Below are positions 1-6,793 of a stretch of DNA of 12,083 nt, piece after piece. Each line of letters starts with the position of its first letter. Position 1 is the first letter of the stretch. Position numbers and translations under genes: made by a program. Source of the stretch: Pseudomonadota bacterium (GTDB lineage: Bacteria; Pseudomonadota; Alphaproteobacteria; Ferrovibrionales; Ferrovibrionaceae); contig JAEYSS010000092.1 in assembly GCA_023434425.1 (NCBI GenBank), forward strand, positions 1-12,083, in the 5' to 3' direction. Below the pieces are notes generated by a model that saw nothing but the letters and a program-made list of their open reading frames with translations, searched no databases and was not told the origin of the DNA.

Positions 1-782
1 CGGTCGACGCCGGCGGCCTCGATCAGCTGCCTGAGCTGCTCGCCGGTGAATTTCTTGTTGTAGGTCTCGTTGATGAACATGCAGAAGGAATGTTCGATAT
101 AGGCGCCCATCCCGACCAGTTCCTTGATGTCGCGCAAGGTGGCGTCGATCACGAAGGTCGGATGGTTGACCAGCAGGCGTTTGACGCCGCGCTTCTTCGC
201 CTCATCGAATAACGGCCAGATTTCGCTGATATGCAGATGGCCGGCCGACAGCACGCAATCGGACTGCGCGATGAGATCGAGGATCGGCTTGACCTCGTCC
301 TTCAGCTCGCCCTTGTCGGTCACCACAGAGAGGCCGGTCGGCGCCAGCATCTGTTCTTTCGTCGGCAGGATGACATGGCGATGGCCGTGGCGCAGATGGT
401 TGGCGGCGCTGAAGGTCGGCATCCAGACGATCTGGCCGCCCAGCTTGAGCATGTGATCGACCGCGTAAACGTTGAGACCGCCCACGGTATTGTTGAGGGC
501 GACGCCGCTGAGCAGGTTGAGCTTCAGATCCGGCATCGTCTCTTCGAGGTATTTCACGATCGGCGTGACCGAGTAGTAGTGATCCTTGAACAGCACGGCA
601 TGCATGCCGGCCTCCTGCGCTTCCAGAATGGCCTGCAGGTGGTTGAGCGAGCGCGGCATCACCGACGGGCCGCTGTGGCAATGCAGGTCGACCGCGCCGC
701 GCAGGAGATCAGCAATCACGGAGTCGGGCGCGTCGGAATAGGTTTCCACCGTCTTGGAAAAAGTCAGAATGGGATCGCTCAT
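1..782 (-). CDS. DUF6282 family protein, amidohydrolase-like (partial, C-terminus off the window)
   Basis: The first 260 codons are visible; the stop lies beyond the left edge. The protein resembles the DUF6282 family of metal-dependent hydrolase-like proteins, recognised by the N-terminal DLHCHSGPS motif (HxH at His34 and His36), the FKDHYY segment (Lys66, His68), NNTVGGLN near residue 97, SAGHLH (His182, His184) and VNHPTF (His207). These histidines sit where TIM-barrel metallohydrolases bind metal, but the reaction of this family is not established. The ATG at 782 is chosen because a perfect AGGAGG (795-790) precedes it by 7 bases. It is the fourth gene of a minus-strand operon, 24 bp after the flavin reductase-like gene, so it probably acts on the same catabolic substrate, for example by ring or amide hydrolysis. 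Family assignment is fairly sure; function is unknown. Confidence 0.85.
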   Translation of the reverse strand, partial: MSDPILTFSKTVETYSDAPDSVIADLLRGAVDLHCHSGPSVMPRSLNHLQAILEAQEAGMHAVLFKDHYYSVTPIVKYLEETMPDLKLNLLSGVALNNTVGGLNVYAVDHMLKLGGQIVWMPTFSAANHLRHGHRHVILPTKEQMLAPTGLSVVTDKGELKDEVKPILDLIAQSDCVLSAGHLHISEIWPLFDEAKKRGVKRLLVNHPTFVIDATLRDIKELVGMGAYIEHSFCMFINETYNKKFTGEQLRQLIEAAGVD

Positions 783-806
783 CGCCGTACCTCCTGTAAA
801 TGCGTT

Positions 807-1442
807 CTAGCCGGCCTTGCCCTGCCGTGACGCGGGCTGTTCCGCCAGCTCCGACTGCGGCGCCATGCCGATGATCTCGCCCAGCGTGGCGTAATTCGGC
901 CCGCCGAGCCGCGCGACCGGACGCAGGCGCGCCGCATCGATGCGGGTGCCGCTGATCAGGTCTTCGCGGATATGGAACAGATGGATTTCGCCGGCGAAGA
1001 ACTGGTTGTTGCCGAAATCGACCACCTTGTGCAGCCGACATTCCATCGCGACCGGCGCTTTGGCCAGCCGCAGCGGCGCCACCAGCCGGCTCGGCACCAG
1101 TTCCAGCCCGAGCAGATCGGCCTCGCTGACTTCGGGCGGGAATTCACCACCGCTGCGATGCAGCGGATCGAGCAGGGTCTCGTCGCCGATATGCACCACG
1201 AAAGCCTGGGTCTCGTGGATGTTGCGCGCGGTGTCCTTCAGTCCGGCCGGGCGCCGTCCGATGCTGATGCCCAGCATGGGCGGCGTGTGCGAGACGAAGG
1301 TGAAGCAGCTGAACGGCGCCAGATTCGACACGCCATCCATCGAGAGCGTGCTGACCCAGGCAATCGGCCGCGGCACGACCAGGCCGCAGAGCAGCTTGTA
1401 GGCGGCATCGCCCGGAAGATCGGCGGGGCGGATTTCCTGCAT
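807..1442 (-). CDS. Flavin reductase-like FMN-binding split-barrel protein
   Basis: A 211-residue protein of the flavin reductase-like domain family (COG1853 type). The diagnostic PRPIAWVST stretch lies at residues 24-32, followed by NLAPFSCFTFVS (40-51), where FMN phosphate and ring contacts are made in the family. FGNNQFFAGEIHLFHI (143-158) and ARLGGPNYATLGEI (177-190) are typical C-terminal strands. Such proteins either reduce FMN with NAD(P)H for a partner monooxygenase or act as flavoproteins themselves; no monooxygenase gene is visible here. The longer open frame upstream overlaps the aldolase gene, so the ATG at 1442 is preferred. It lies only 5 bp after the aldolase stop and has no strong ribosome binding site, which suggests translational coupling. 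The C-terminal tail of about 15 residues is polar and probably disordered. Confidence 0.9.
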   Translation of the reverse strand: MQEIRPADLPGDAAYKLLCGLVVPRPIAWVSTLSMDGVSNLAPFSCFTFVSHTPPMLGISIGRRPAGLKDTARNIHETQAFVVHIGDETLLDPLHRSGGEFPPEVSEADLLGLELVPSRLVAPLRLAKAPVAMECRLHKVVDFGNNQFFAGEIHLFHIREDLISGTRIDAARLRPVARLGGPNYATLGEIIGMAPQSELAEQPASRQGKAG

Positions 1443-1447
1443 GCGCG

Positions 1448-2212
1448 TCAGCCGAGCACGTCGCGCATCTCGGCGAGTCCCTTCATGGCGGCCTGGCGCA
1501 GGAAGCCCTGGTCGGAATTGTGGATGAAGGCCGTGGCGCCCTGGTCGCGCAGCCATTCGGCCTCGGGCCGGCCGCCGACATAGACGCTGACCGGCTTGTT
1601 GGCGCGCTGCGCCGCGGCGCAGATTTTCTCGACCGCCGCGCGCACTTCGGGCGGATTGGGCGTTTCGTTGCCGAAGGCCGCCGTCAGGTCGCCACGGCCG
1701 ATGAACAGCGAATCGATGCCCTCCACGGCGGCAATCGCATCGATCTGGTCGAGCGCGTCCGGATCTTCGATCTGGGCGATCACGGCGATGGAGTCATCGG
1801 CGGCACGGATATGCTGCCACATCGGAACAGCGGTATAGCCGCCGGCCCGGGTGCTGGTGGCATAGCCGCGCCGGCCGCCGCGGTAGCGGCAGAGCGCCGC
1901 CACCTCGCGCGCAAAGTCGGCGCTGGCGACATGCGGCATCAGGATGCCGCTGGCGCCGCAATCCAGCACCGACAGCACAGACTCCGGACCGGAGACCCGC
2001 ACCAGCGCCGGAATGTTGCATCCGCGCGCCGCCATCAGGGCGATGTCGGTGGTGGTACGGTCGAAGGGCGCATGCTCCTGGTCGATCACCGCGAAGTCGA
2101 AGCCGAGCGCACCGACGATCTCGGTGGCATGGCTGGTCGGTGTCTTGAGAAATGTGCCGACCAGCTTGTCGCCAGCCAGCAGGCGCTGACGAAAGGAACG
2201 CGCGTCGCTCAT
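1448..2212 (-). CDS. HpcH/HpaI family aldolase (class II, pyruvate-type)
   Basis: A 254-residue protein of the HpcH/HpaI aldolase/citrate lyase family, which reversibly cleaves 2-keto-4-hydroxy acids into pyruvate (or a related keto acid) and an aldehyde using a divalent metal. The expected residues are present: His47 in DQEHAP, Arg72 in LVRVSG, metal ligands Glu149 (AQIEDPD) and Asp175 (GRGDLTAA). These correspond to the catalytic His, Arg, Glu and Asp of E. coli HpaI. Length is normal for the family. The ATG at 2212 lies one base after the bicupin stop (TGACATG), so the two are almost certainly co-translated. The aldehyde product would be a natural substrate for the aldehyde dehydrogenase at 5364-6782, which shares the predicted IclR operator. 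Substrate is not predictable; rhamnonate-type or 4-hydroxy-2-ketoheptanedioate-type aldolases are the nearest named groups. Confidence 0.92.
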   Translation of the reverse strand: MSDARSFRQRLLAGDKLVGTFLKTPTSHATEIVGALGFDFAVIDQEHAPFDRTTTDIALMAARGCNIPALVRVSGPESVLSVLDCGASGILMPHVASADFAREVAALCRYRGGRRGYATSTRAGGYTAVPMWQHIRAADDSIAVIAQIEDPDALDQIDAIAAVEGIDSLFIGRGDLTAAFGNETPNPPEVRAAVEKICAAAQRANKPVSVYVGGRPEAEWLRDQGATAFIHNSDQGFLRQAAMKGLAEMRDVLG

Positions 2213-2213
2213 G

Positions 2214-3128
2214 TCACTGCTTTTCCGGCATCGGATAATCGTCGGCGTTCAGCACCCAGCCGGGCTTCAGCGAGAAATCCATGCGCGGCGGGCAGAACAG
2301 GTCGACCAGCTGGTTGAGGCCCTTGCCGCAGGCTTCGGTGGTGTGGATCGACGGTGGCGGGATCACGGCAATCGACGGGCTGCCGCAGAGCTCATGCTGG
2401 TCGTCGCGCCAGATATGTTTGTTCGGCGTCCAGGGCCAGCGGATGTGATGGATGAATTCGCCCTCCAGCGCGAGCGATCCCTGCTCGAAATCATCGTGAT
2501 GATGCGGCGACAGCGTGGTCGGGTCGCGCGGGCCCTGGCGCGGATCGATATAGTTGATCATCAGGGTCGTGCAGCGCCAGATGCGGCCGAAGCGACCCGG
2601 CTCCGGCGGCACATCCAGCGAATAGACGCGCAGTCTGAAACCGTCCTTCGGGGTCGGCCAGGGTCTGACCGGCGCCACCATCGGCTTCGGCTCGGCGTAA
2701 GAGGCCGCGTTGATGCATTTCGCCGCGAGGTCGGCCGACTGCGTGGTGAACATGCGCACAATGCGGCCGGGCCGGATTACCTTCACGCTCGACCTGCCGG
2801 GCGGAATGAAGGCGAGCGATCCGCCTTTCACCGCCTGCGTGCCGTCGGCGGTGGTGATCTCCACCTCCAGCTTCGGATCATCCAGGATGATGGCATATTC
2901 GTCAGGCTGCGCGTCGCGCGCCAGCACCGCGCCGGCGACCGCATCCGTGATGGCGATGAGGAAATTCTGGCCGCGCGCATACCAGGTCTTGCCTTCCGGC
3001 TCGTCGCGCTGCGGCTCGTCGTAGAAGCGTACATAGTCGCAGGCGCCGTAAGCGGTGATCGGCGGCTTCGGCGCGCCGGCCGGTTTTGCGCCGGCCAGAC
3101 TCGCGCGCGGATCGCTGGGGTTATACAT
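2214..3128 (-). CDS. Two-domain cupin protein (bicupin)
   Basis: A 304-residue protein with two cupin-like halves. The C-terminal half has an intact metal site: HHHDDFEQ (His209-His211, Glu215) followed by LALEGEF fits cupin motif 1, and PPPSIHTTE supplies His262 of motif 2. The N-terminal half (about residues 55-130) has the strand pattern and an IPPG turn (108-111) but no histidines at the metal positions, so it is probably structural. Bicupins of this plan include dioxygenases and isomerases; here the reaction is not identifiable. The ATG at 3128 is preferred over longer open sequence because GGGAGG lies just upstream (about 3135-3140) and because a good -10 and a predicted IclR operator lie in the gap before it. 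First gene of a tight four-gene minus-strand operon with aldolase, flavin reductase-like and DUF6282 genes. Confidence 0.85.
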   Translation of the reverse strand: MYNPSDPRASLAGAKPAGAPKPPITAYGACDYVRFYDEPQRDEPEGKTWYARGQNFLIAITDAVAGAVLARDAQPDEYAIILDDPKLEVEITTADGTQAVKGGSLAFIPPGRSSVKVIRPGRIVRMFTTQSADLAAKCINAASYAEPKPMVAPVRPWPTPKDGFRLRVYSLDVPPEPGRFGRIWRCTTLMINYIDPRQGPRDPTTLSPHHHDDFEQGSLALEGEFIHHIRWPWTPNKHIWRDDQHELCGSPSIAVIPPPSIHTTEACGKGLNQLVDLFCPPRMDFSLKPGWVLNADDYPMPEKQ

Positions 3129-3140
3129 GGCACGCCTCCC

Positions 3141-3170
3141 TCGACTGTCGCCGGCCCTGCGGCCGGTCGA
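3141..3170. other. Imperfect hairpin in the bicupin mRNA leader
   Basis: TCGAC (3141-3145) pairs with GTCGA (3166-3170), and CGGCC (3152-3156) with GGCCG (3161-3165) around a CTGC loop, leaving a six-base bulge. It lies between the predicted transcription start and the ribosome binding site of the bicupin operon. It could affect leader stability or translation, or be chance pairing in GC-rich DNA. Confidence 0.35.
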
Positions 3171-3179
3171 TTGCGGCGG

Positions 3180-3185
3180 ATCATA
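3180..3185 (-). promoter_or_regulatory. Predicted -10 of the bicupin operon promoter
   Basis: Read on the minus strand this is TATGAT, five of six matches to the sigma70 -10 consensus. No recognisable -35 lies 16-18 bases upstream, as expected for a promoter that needs an activator. The predicted start would be near 3173, about 45 bases before the ATG, and the operator at 3223-3241 would be centred near -58. Confidence 0.5.
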
Positions 3186-3222
3186 CGAAAGGCGGCCGGA
3201 GAGGTGACGGGATTTCCGGGCA

Positions 3223-3241
3223 CGTTCCGCGATACGGAACG
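3223..3241. promoter_or_regulatory. Predicted IclR operator A, upstream of the bicupin operon
   Basis: The 19-base sequence CGTTCCGCGATACGGAACG is an inverted repeat with perfect 7-base arms (CGTTCCG / CGGAACG) around a 5-base spacer. It is in the 139-bp gap between iclR and the bicupin gene. An identical 19-mer, spacer included and in the same orientation relative to transcription, occurs at 9605-9623, and a one-mismatch relative at 4115-4133. IclR-family regulators bind short inverted repeats of this kind, and the regulator gene is adjacent. Assignment to this regulator is an inference from proximity and repetition. Confidence 0.75.
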
Positions 3242-3267
3242 AGGCGACCGGGCTCAGCCGCCCGGTA

Positions 3268-4044
3268 TCAGCTGCCGAGCCGGCTGATGCTGCGCGTGAT
3301 GTTGTCCGCCGCCGAGCGCAGATGCGGCACATAGAGTTCGATGGCCTGGGCGCGTTTCATGGCGGAGGTGAAATAGGTCAGCCCCAGCGTCGCCACCACG
3401 CGCTCGCCATCCATCACCGGCACGGCCAGCGTGGAGGACGACTTCGGCTCGACATTCGGATCGCGTTCGGCAAAACCCTGGCTGCGGATGGATTGCAGCG
3501 CGCGCAGCAGGGCGGCCGGCCGTCGCGCCGCCGCGTCTTCGGGATCTTTCGAGGCCGACAGCATCTGCAGCAGGATGTTGCGTTCGGCCTGCGGGCAGCA
3601 GGCCAGATAGGCCCGTCCGAGGCTGCGCGAGACCAGGCTGAGCCGCAGGCCGACCGTGCCGTGGAAGGGCGAGATCGGGCTTTCCGGAATCGTGCTGAAC
3701 CGCACCGTCATGGCCTTTTCATCCAGCACGGCAATCGCCGCCGGCCATTTGAAGCGGCGGGTCAGATCGATTGCCCAGGCGCGGCCGGCTTCCACCACCA
3801 GCGGATCGCCGTGAAAGCCGCAACTGAGCGCACGCACCAGGGATGTGACGGAGTAGCCGCCCTGCCGCGGATCGTTGGCGACATAGCCTTTGGCCGTCAG
3901 CGTCTTGAGCAGGCGCACGATGGTCGGCTTGGGCAGGCCGGTGGTGTCGTGCAGCTGTTTGATCGAGGCAACCTTCTGCCGATTCAGCGCCTGCAGCAGA
4001 TCGAGCGCGCGCGTGACCGACTGGACCTGATCGCTGATCGCCAT
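3268..4044 (-). CDS. IclR-family transcriptional regulator
   Basis: A 258-residue IclR-type regulator. The N-terminal winged helix-turn-helix spans about residues 5-75, with helices in VASIKQLHDTTGLPKPTIVRLL split around residues 25-46 and a wing ending in GGYSV. The rest (about 80-255) is the GAF-like effector domain, with the family-typical LGRAYLACC (near 150) and the closing SSSTLAVPVMDGERVVATLGLTYF region. Such proteins bind a small carboxylate or aromatic ligand and activate or repress adjacent catabolic operons. The ATG at 4044 is chosen since it begins directly before the HTH domain; upstream extension would run through the promoter. The gene is divergent from the exported hydrolase and upstream of the bicupin operon, and shared inverted repeats link it to three transcription units. 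Family is certain; the ligand is unknown. Confidence 0.95.
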   Translation of the reverse strand: MAISDQVQSVTRALDLLQALNRQKVASIKQLHDTTGLPKPTIVRLLKTLTAKGYVANDPRQGGYSVTSLVRALSCGFHGDPLVVEAGRAWAIDLTRRFKWPAAIAVLDEKAMTVRFSTIPESPISPFHGTVGLRLSLVSRSLGRAYLACCPQAERNILLQMLSASKDPEDAAARRPAALLRALQSIRSQGFAERDPNVEPKSSSTLAVPVMDGERVVATLGLTYFTSAMKRAQAIELYVPHLRSAADNITRSISRLGS

Positions 4045-4071
4045 GGAGCGTTTTCCCGACGTGAACTGACT

Positions 4072-4088
4072 GTTTCGTATTGTGAAAC
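4072..4088. promoter_or_regulatory. Degenerate IclR-like operator D over the iclR promoter
   Basis: GTTTCGTATTGTGAAAC is an inverted repeat with 5-base perfect arms. It has the same 17-base length and arm/spacer layout as the other operators; nine of twelve arm positions match GTTCCG-N5-CGGAAC. Its centre is 44 bp (about four helical turns) from operator B. It overlaps the predicted iclR -10 and start, a position expected for autorepression. Confidence 0.45.
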
Positions 4089-4107
4089 GGCGATTTTGCT
4101 TTGACAA
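4079..4107 (-). promoter_or_regulatory. Predicted iclR promoter
   Basis: On the minus strand TTGTCA (4107-4102) and CACAAT (4084-4079) are separated by exactly 17 bases: five of six matches at -35 and four of six at -10. The start would be near 4072, about 28 bases before the iclR ATG. Operator D lies over the -10 and start, while operator B lies just upstream of the -35. Confidence 0.5.
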
Positions 4108-4114
4108 GGCGGCA

Positions 4115-4133
4115 CGTTCCGGAATGCGGAATG
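4115..4133. promoter_or_regulatory. Predicted IclR operator B, iclR/hydrolase divergent region
   Basis: CGTTCCGGAATGCGGAATG matches the GTTCCG-N5-CGGAAC inverted repeat at eleven of twelve arm positions (final C replaced by T), with a different spacer. It lies in the 164-bp divergent gap between iclR and the exported hydrolase. Its centre is 47 bp before a TAGGGT hexamer (4171-4176) that could be the hydrolase -10, giving the same spacing as at operators A and C. Confidence 0.65.
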
Positions 4134-4170
4134 GCAGCAACTTCCCGTGCCGCCCGGCCTGGGGCGTCGA

Positions 4171-4176
4171 TAGGGT
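4171..4176 (+). promoter_or_regulatory. Candidate -10 of the exported hydrolase promoter
   Basis: TAGGGT keeps the three most conserved -10 bases (T, A and final T). It is weak on its own and is supported mainly by lying 47 bp from the centre of operator B, as the -10 hexamers of the other two units do from theirs. An alternative promoter using TTGACA at 4101-4106 would place the operator over its -10. Confidence 0.3.
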
Positions 4177-4208
4177 CGGCGCACATAACAAAAACGGGAG
4201 GACCAGTT

Positions 4209-5252
4209 ATGATCACCTGGAAACGCTTCGTGCTGCCGGTGGCCGCGCTTTTGATTGCGGGGGTGACGCAGACCGCCTGCGCGCCGAGCGGCCAGAAGCC
4301 GATCACGCTGGCTTCGACCGGCGCCTACGAGGTCGGCGGCAGGATGATCTCCAAGCCGGGCGCGCCGAACGAGACGCTGTCCTGCGACCACGGCTATGTC
4401 GAGTATTTCATTCCGCAGAAGCGGCGGCAGACCGGCCTGATCATGTGGCACAGCTCCAGCACCAAAGTGTGGGAAAACCGCTGGGATGGCGCCGAAGGCT
4501 TCAAGAGCATGTTCCTGCGCAAGGATTATCCCGTCTATCTGTGGGACGGTCCGCGCGTCGGCCGCGCCAACTGGAGCTGCGAGCCGATCACCTATACGCC
4601 GGACTATTTCGACCAGCGCAATTTCGCCGCCTGGCGTTTCGGCGTGACCTGGCAGAACTGGCATCCGGGCCTGCAATTCCCGACAACGGATAAGGAAGCC
4701 TGGAACCAGGCGACCCGCGCCCGCTACGACGAATACGACACGCTGGAAAATGCCCTGCTGCAGGCCGAGGCCGGCGGCCAGGCCATCGACCGTATCGGAC
4801 CCGTTGTCGCGCTGACCAACTCGGCCGGCGGCTGGCGTGCTTTGCTCTCGGCCCTGAAGGCCAACAGCAACAACATGAAGGGCATCGTCGCCTATGAGAC
4901 GCCGGGCTTCGTCTTCCCGATCGGCGAGGGTCCGGCGCCACAGCCCAAGGCGCCTTACGGCCCGCATTCGGTGCCGCTGGCGGAGTTCCTGAAGCTGACC
5001 AAGTTCCCGATCCAGATGGTGTTCGGCGACTACACCGACACGCGTCCGATCTGGAAGAATTCAGCCGAAATGGCCAAGACCTTCTGCGGCATCGTCAACA
5101 GGCATGGCGGCGACTGCGAAGTGCTGAAGCTGCCCGAGGCCGGGCTGAAGGGCAATTCGCATATCCCCTTCGCCGACATGAACAACGACGCCGTGGCGGC
5201 GCAGCTTGAGAAATGGCTGAACCGCAAGGGCCTGGACAAATACGCCAACTGA
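4209..5252 (+). CDS. Exported alpha/beta-fold hydrolase (esterase-like)
   Basis: A 347-residue protein with an N-terminal signal (Lys5, Arg6, then a hydrophobic run to about residue 20). Cleavage could follow the ACA at 23-25, or Cys24 could be lipidated, although Gln at -3 makes a poor lipobox. The mature part fits a family of secreted alpha/beta hydrolases: WHSSS near residue 80 (oxyanion region), the nucleophile elbow LTNSAGGW with Ser205, IVAYETPGFVFPIGE (226-240), FGDYTD (272-277) as likely acid region, and GNSHIPFADMNN giving His318. The GxSxG motif lacks its first glycine, as in relatives with THSQGG. It would hydrolyse an ester or lactone in the periplasm or outside. The ATG at 4209 is preceded by GGGAGG with 7-base spacing. 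It is divergent from iclR and carries the shared operator; no neighbour is co-transcribed downstream. Confidence 0.88.
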   Translation: MITWKRFVLPVAALLIAGVTQTACAPSGQKPITLASTGAYEVGGRMISKPGAPNETLSCDHGYVEYFIPQKRRQTGLIMWHSSSTKVWENRWDGAEGFKSMFLRKDYPVYLWDGPRVGRANWSCEPITYTPDYFDQRNFAAWRFGVTWQNWHPGLQFPTTDKEAWNQATRARYDEYDTLENALLQAEAGGQAIDRIGPVVALTNSAGGWRALLSALKANSNNMKGIVAYETPGFVFPIGEGPAPQPKAPYGPHSVPLAEFLKLTKFPIQMVFGDYTDTRPIWKNSAEMAKTFCGIVNRHGGDCEVLKLPEAGLKGNSHIPFADMNNDAVAAQLEKWLNRKGLDKYAN

Positions 5253-5262
5253 CCCAAAAAAG

Positions 5263-5291
5263 ACGCCGGCGCTTCGATGAGGCGCCGGCGT
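5263..5291 (-). terminator. Intrinsic terminator of the BKACE-ALDH operon
   Basis: ACGCCGGCGC (5263-5272) pairs perfectly with GCGCCGGCGT (5282-5291) around a 9-base loop. On the minus strand the stem is followed by a T-rich run (six A on the plus strand, 5256-5261), which is the layout of an intrinsic terminator for the operon ending at 5364. On the plus strand no T-tract follows, so termination of the hydrolase transcript here is less certain. Confidence 0.8.
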
Positions 5292-5304
5292 TCAGTGGGA
5301 GGTT

Positions 5305-5329
5305 CCAGCGGTGTTGTCCGCACCGCTGG
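5305..5329. other. Second 9-bp hairpin in the convergent gap
   Basis: CCAGCGGTG (5305-5313) pairs perfectly with CACCGCTGG (5321-5329) around a 7-base loop. It has no adjacent T-tract on either strand. In the gap between convergent hydrolase and ALDH genes it may protect a 3' end or help separate the two transcripts. Confidence 0.5.
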
Positions 5330-5334
5330 CCGAG

Positions 5335-5369
5335 AATGGCGTCAGCCGAGCCAGAAAATGGCGTCAGCC
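5335..5369. repeat. Direct repeat at the ALDH stop codon
   Basis: AATGGCGTCAGCC occurs at 5335-5347 and again at 5357-5369, a 22-bp period. The copy at 5357-5369 contains the ALDH stop codon (5364-5366); the other lies just beyond it. It looks like a small local duplication of the gene end. Confidence 0.6.
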
Positions 5370-6782
5370 AAGAATGGCCTTCACTTCCAGATATTCCTCG
5401 AAGCCGAAGATGCCGAATTCGCGTCCGTTGCCCGACTGCTTGTAGCCGCCAAAGGGCAGGCTGCGGTCGAACGGCGCGCCGTTGAGATAGACGCGGCCGG
5501 CGCGGATGCGGTTGGCCACCCTGCGGGCATGGTCGCGGTCCTTCGACTGGACAAAACCGGCCAGACCGAACGGCGTGTCGTTGGCGATCTCGATGGCCTC
5601 GTCTTCCGTGTCGTAACTGATGATCGACAGCACCGGGCCGAAGATTTCCTCACGCGCGATCCGCATCTGCGGCGTGACATCGCCGAACACCGTCGGGCGC
5701 ACATAATAGCCGCGATTGATGTCGGCCGGACGCCCCGTACCGCCGGCGACCAGCGTGGCGCCCTCGTCGATGCCGGACTGGATCAGCGCCTGGATCTTGT
5801 CGAACTGGCCCTGGCTGACCATCGGCCCCAGCGTGGTGGCGGGATCAAGCGGATCGCCCAGCCGCACGGAGTCGACGGCCTGTTTCGCCGCCGCAAAGGC
5901 CGCGTCGCGCTGCGCGCGCGGGATCAGCATGCGGGTCGGTGACTGGCAGTTCTGGCCGCCATTGGTATAGCAGGCATGGACGCCCTGTATGACGGCAGCC
6001 TTCAGGTCGGCATCGGGCAGGATGATATTGGCCGACTTGCCGCCCAGCTCCTGCGCCACGCGCTTGACCGTATCGGCCGCGAGTTTCGCCACGCGGATAC
6101 CCGCCGCCGTCGAACCGGTAAACGACACCATGTCGATCCCGGGATGCGACGCGATGGCCTCGCCCACCGTGGGGCCGTCGCCATTGACCAGATTGAACAC
6201 GCCCGGCGGCAGCCCGGCGTCATGCAGCACCTCGGCAAACAGCAGCGCGCTGAGCGGCGCGATCTCGCTGGGTTTGAGCACGACGGTGCAGCCGGTGGCC
6301 AGCGCCGGCGCCACTTTCGAGGCGACCTGGTTGAGCGGCCAGTTCCACGGCGTGATCAGTCCGCAGACACCGATCGGCTCGCGCCGCACGATGCCCGGCC
6401 CCATCGGCTCTTCGAACTCATACTTTTCCAGCACGCGCACGACTTCCTCGAAATGGAAGAGCGCGACCGTGGCCTGGCGTTCGGTGGCGAAGGTAATGGG
6501 CGAGCCCATTTCCAGGGTCATGGTGCGCGCCACTTCCGGCAGCCGCGCCCTGAAACCGGCGATGATCCTGCGCAGGTAGCCCAGCCGCGTTTCCACGCTG
6601 GTCTGGGAGTACGTCGTGAAGGCGCGGCGCGCGGCCTTCACGGCGCGGTCGACATCCTGCGCCGACCCCAGACTGATTTTAGCGAAGACTTCCTCAGTGG
6701 CGGGATTCTGCACACCGAGCGCGGTGCCGGGCGTGGCCGGATCGATCCAGGCGCCGTCGATATAGAATTTCAGCTTGTCCAT
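5364..6782 (-). CDS. NAD(P)-dependent aldehyde dehydrogenase
   Basis: A 472-residue member of the aldehyde dehydrogenase superfamily, which oxidises an aldehyde to the carboxylate. All key residues are visible: Asn147 in TPWNWP, Lys170 in VLKPSE (cofactor), FTGSTAAG (221-228), general base Glu245 in QELGGKS, nucleophile Cys279 in GGQNCQSP, and Glu379 in EEIFGPV. Length is typical of a cytosolic ALDH. The ATG at 6782 gives the usual FYIDGAW beginning and lies 11 bp after the SDR stop; a GTG at 6797 overlapping that stop is a possible alternative adding five residues. Last gene of the BKACE-TctC-SDR operon, so it probably handles an aldehyde intermediate of the same pathway, perhaps one released by the aldolase of the neighbouring operon. 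Substrate not predictable from sequence. Confidence 0.95.
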   Translation of the reverse strand: MDKLKFYIDGAWIDPATPGTALGVQNPATEEVFAKISLGSAQDVDRAVKAARRAFTTYSQTSVETRLGYLRRIIAGFRARLPEVARTMTLEMGSPITFATERQATVALFHFEEVVRVLEKYEFEEPMGPGIVRREPIGVCGLITPWNWPLNQVASKVAPALATGCTVVLKPSEIAPLSALLFAEVLHDAGLPPGVFNLVNGDGPTVGEAIASHPGIDMVSFTGSTAAGIRVAKLAADTVKRVAQELGGKSANIILPDADLKAAVIQGVHACYTNGGQNCQSPTRMLIPRAQRDAAFAAAKQAVDSVRLGDPLDPATTLGPMVSQGQFDKIQALIQSGIDEGATLVAGGTGRPADINRGYYVRPTVFGDVTPQMRIAREEIFGPVLSIISYDTEDEAIEIANDTPFGLAGFVQSKDRDHARRVANRIRAGRVYLNGAPFDRSLPFGGYKQSGNGREFGIFGFEEYLEVKAILG

Positions 6783-6793
6783 GACCCCGCCGC

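Noticed and set aside
2211..3287. Long plus-strand open frame opposite the bicupin gene (358 codons)
   Set aside because: Antisense frame in GC-rich DNA; rich in Arg and Gly with no domain-like motifs, while the minus-strand frame has clear cupin motifs and a ribosome binding site.
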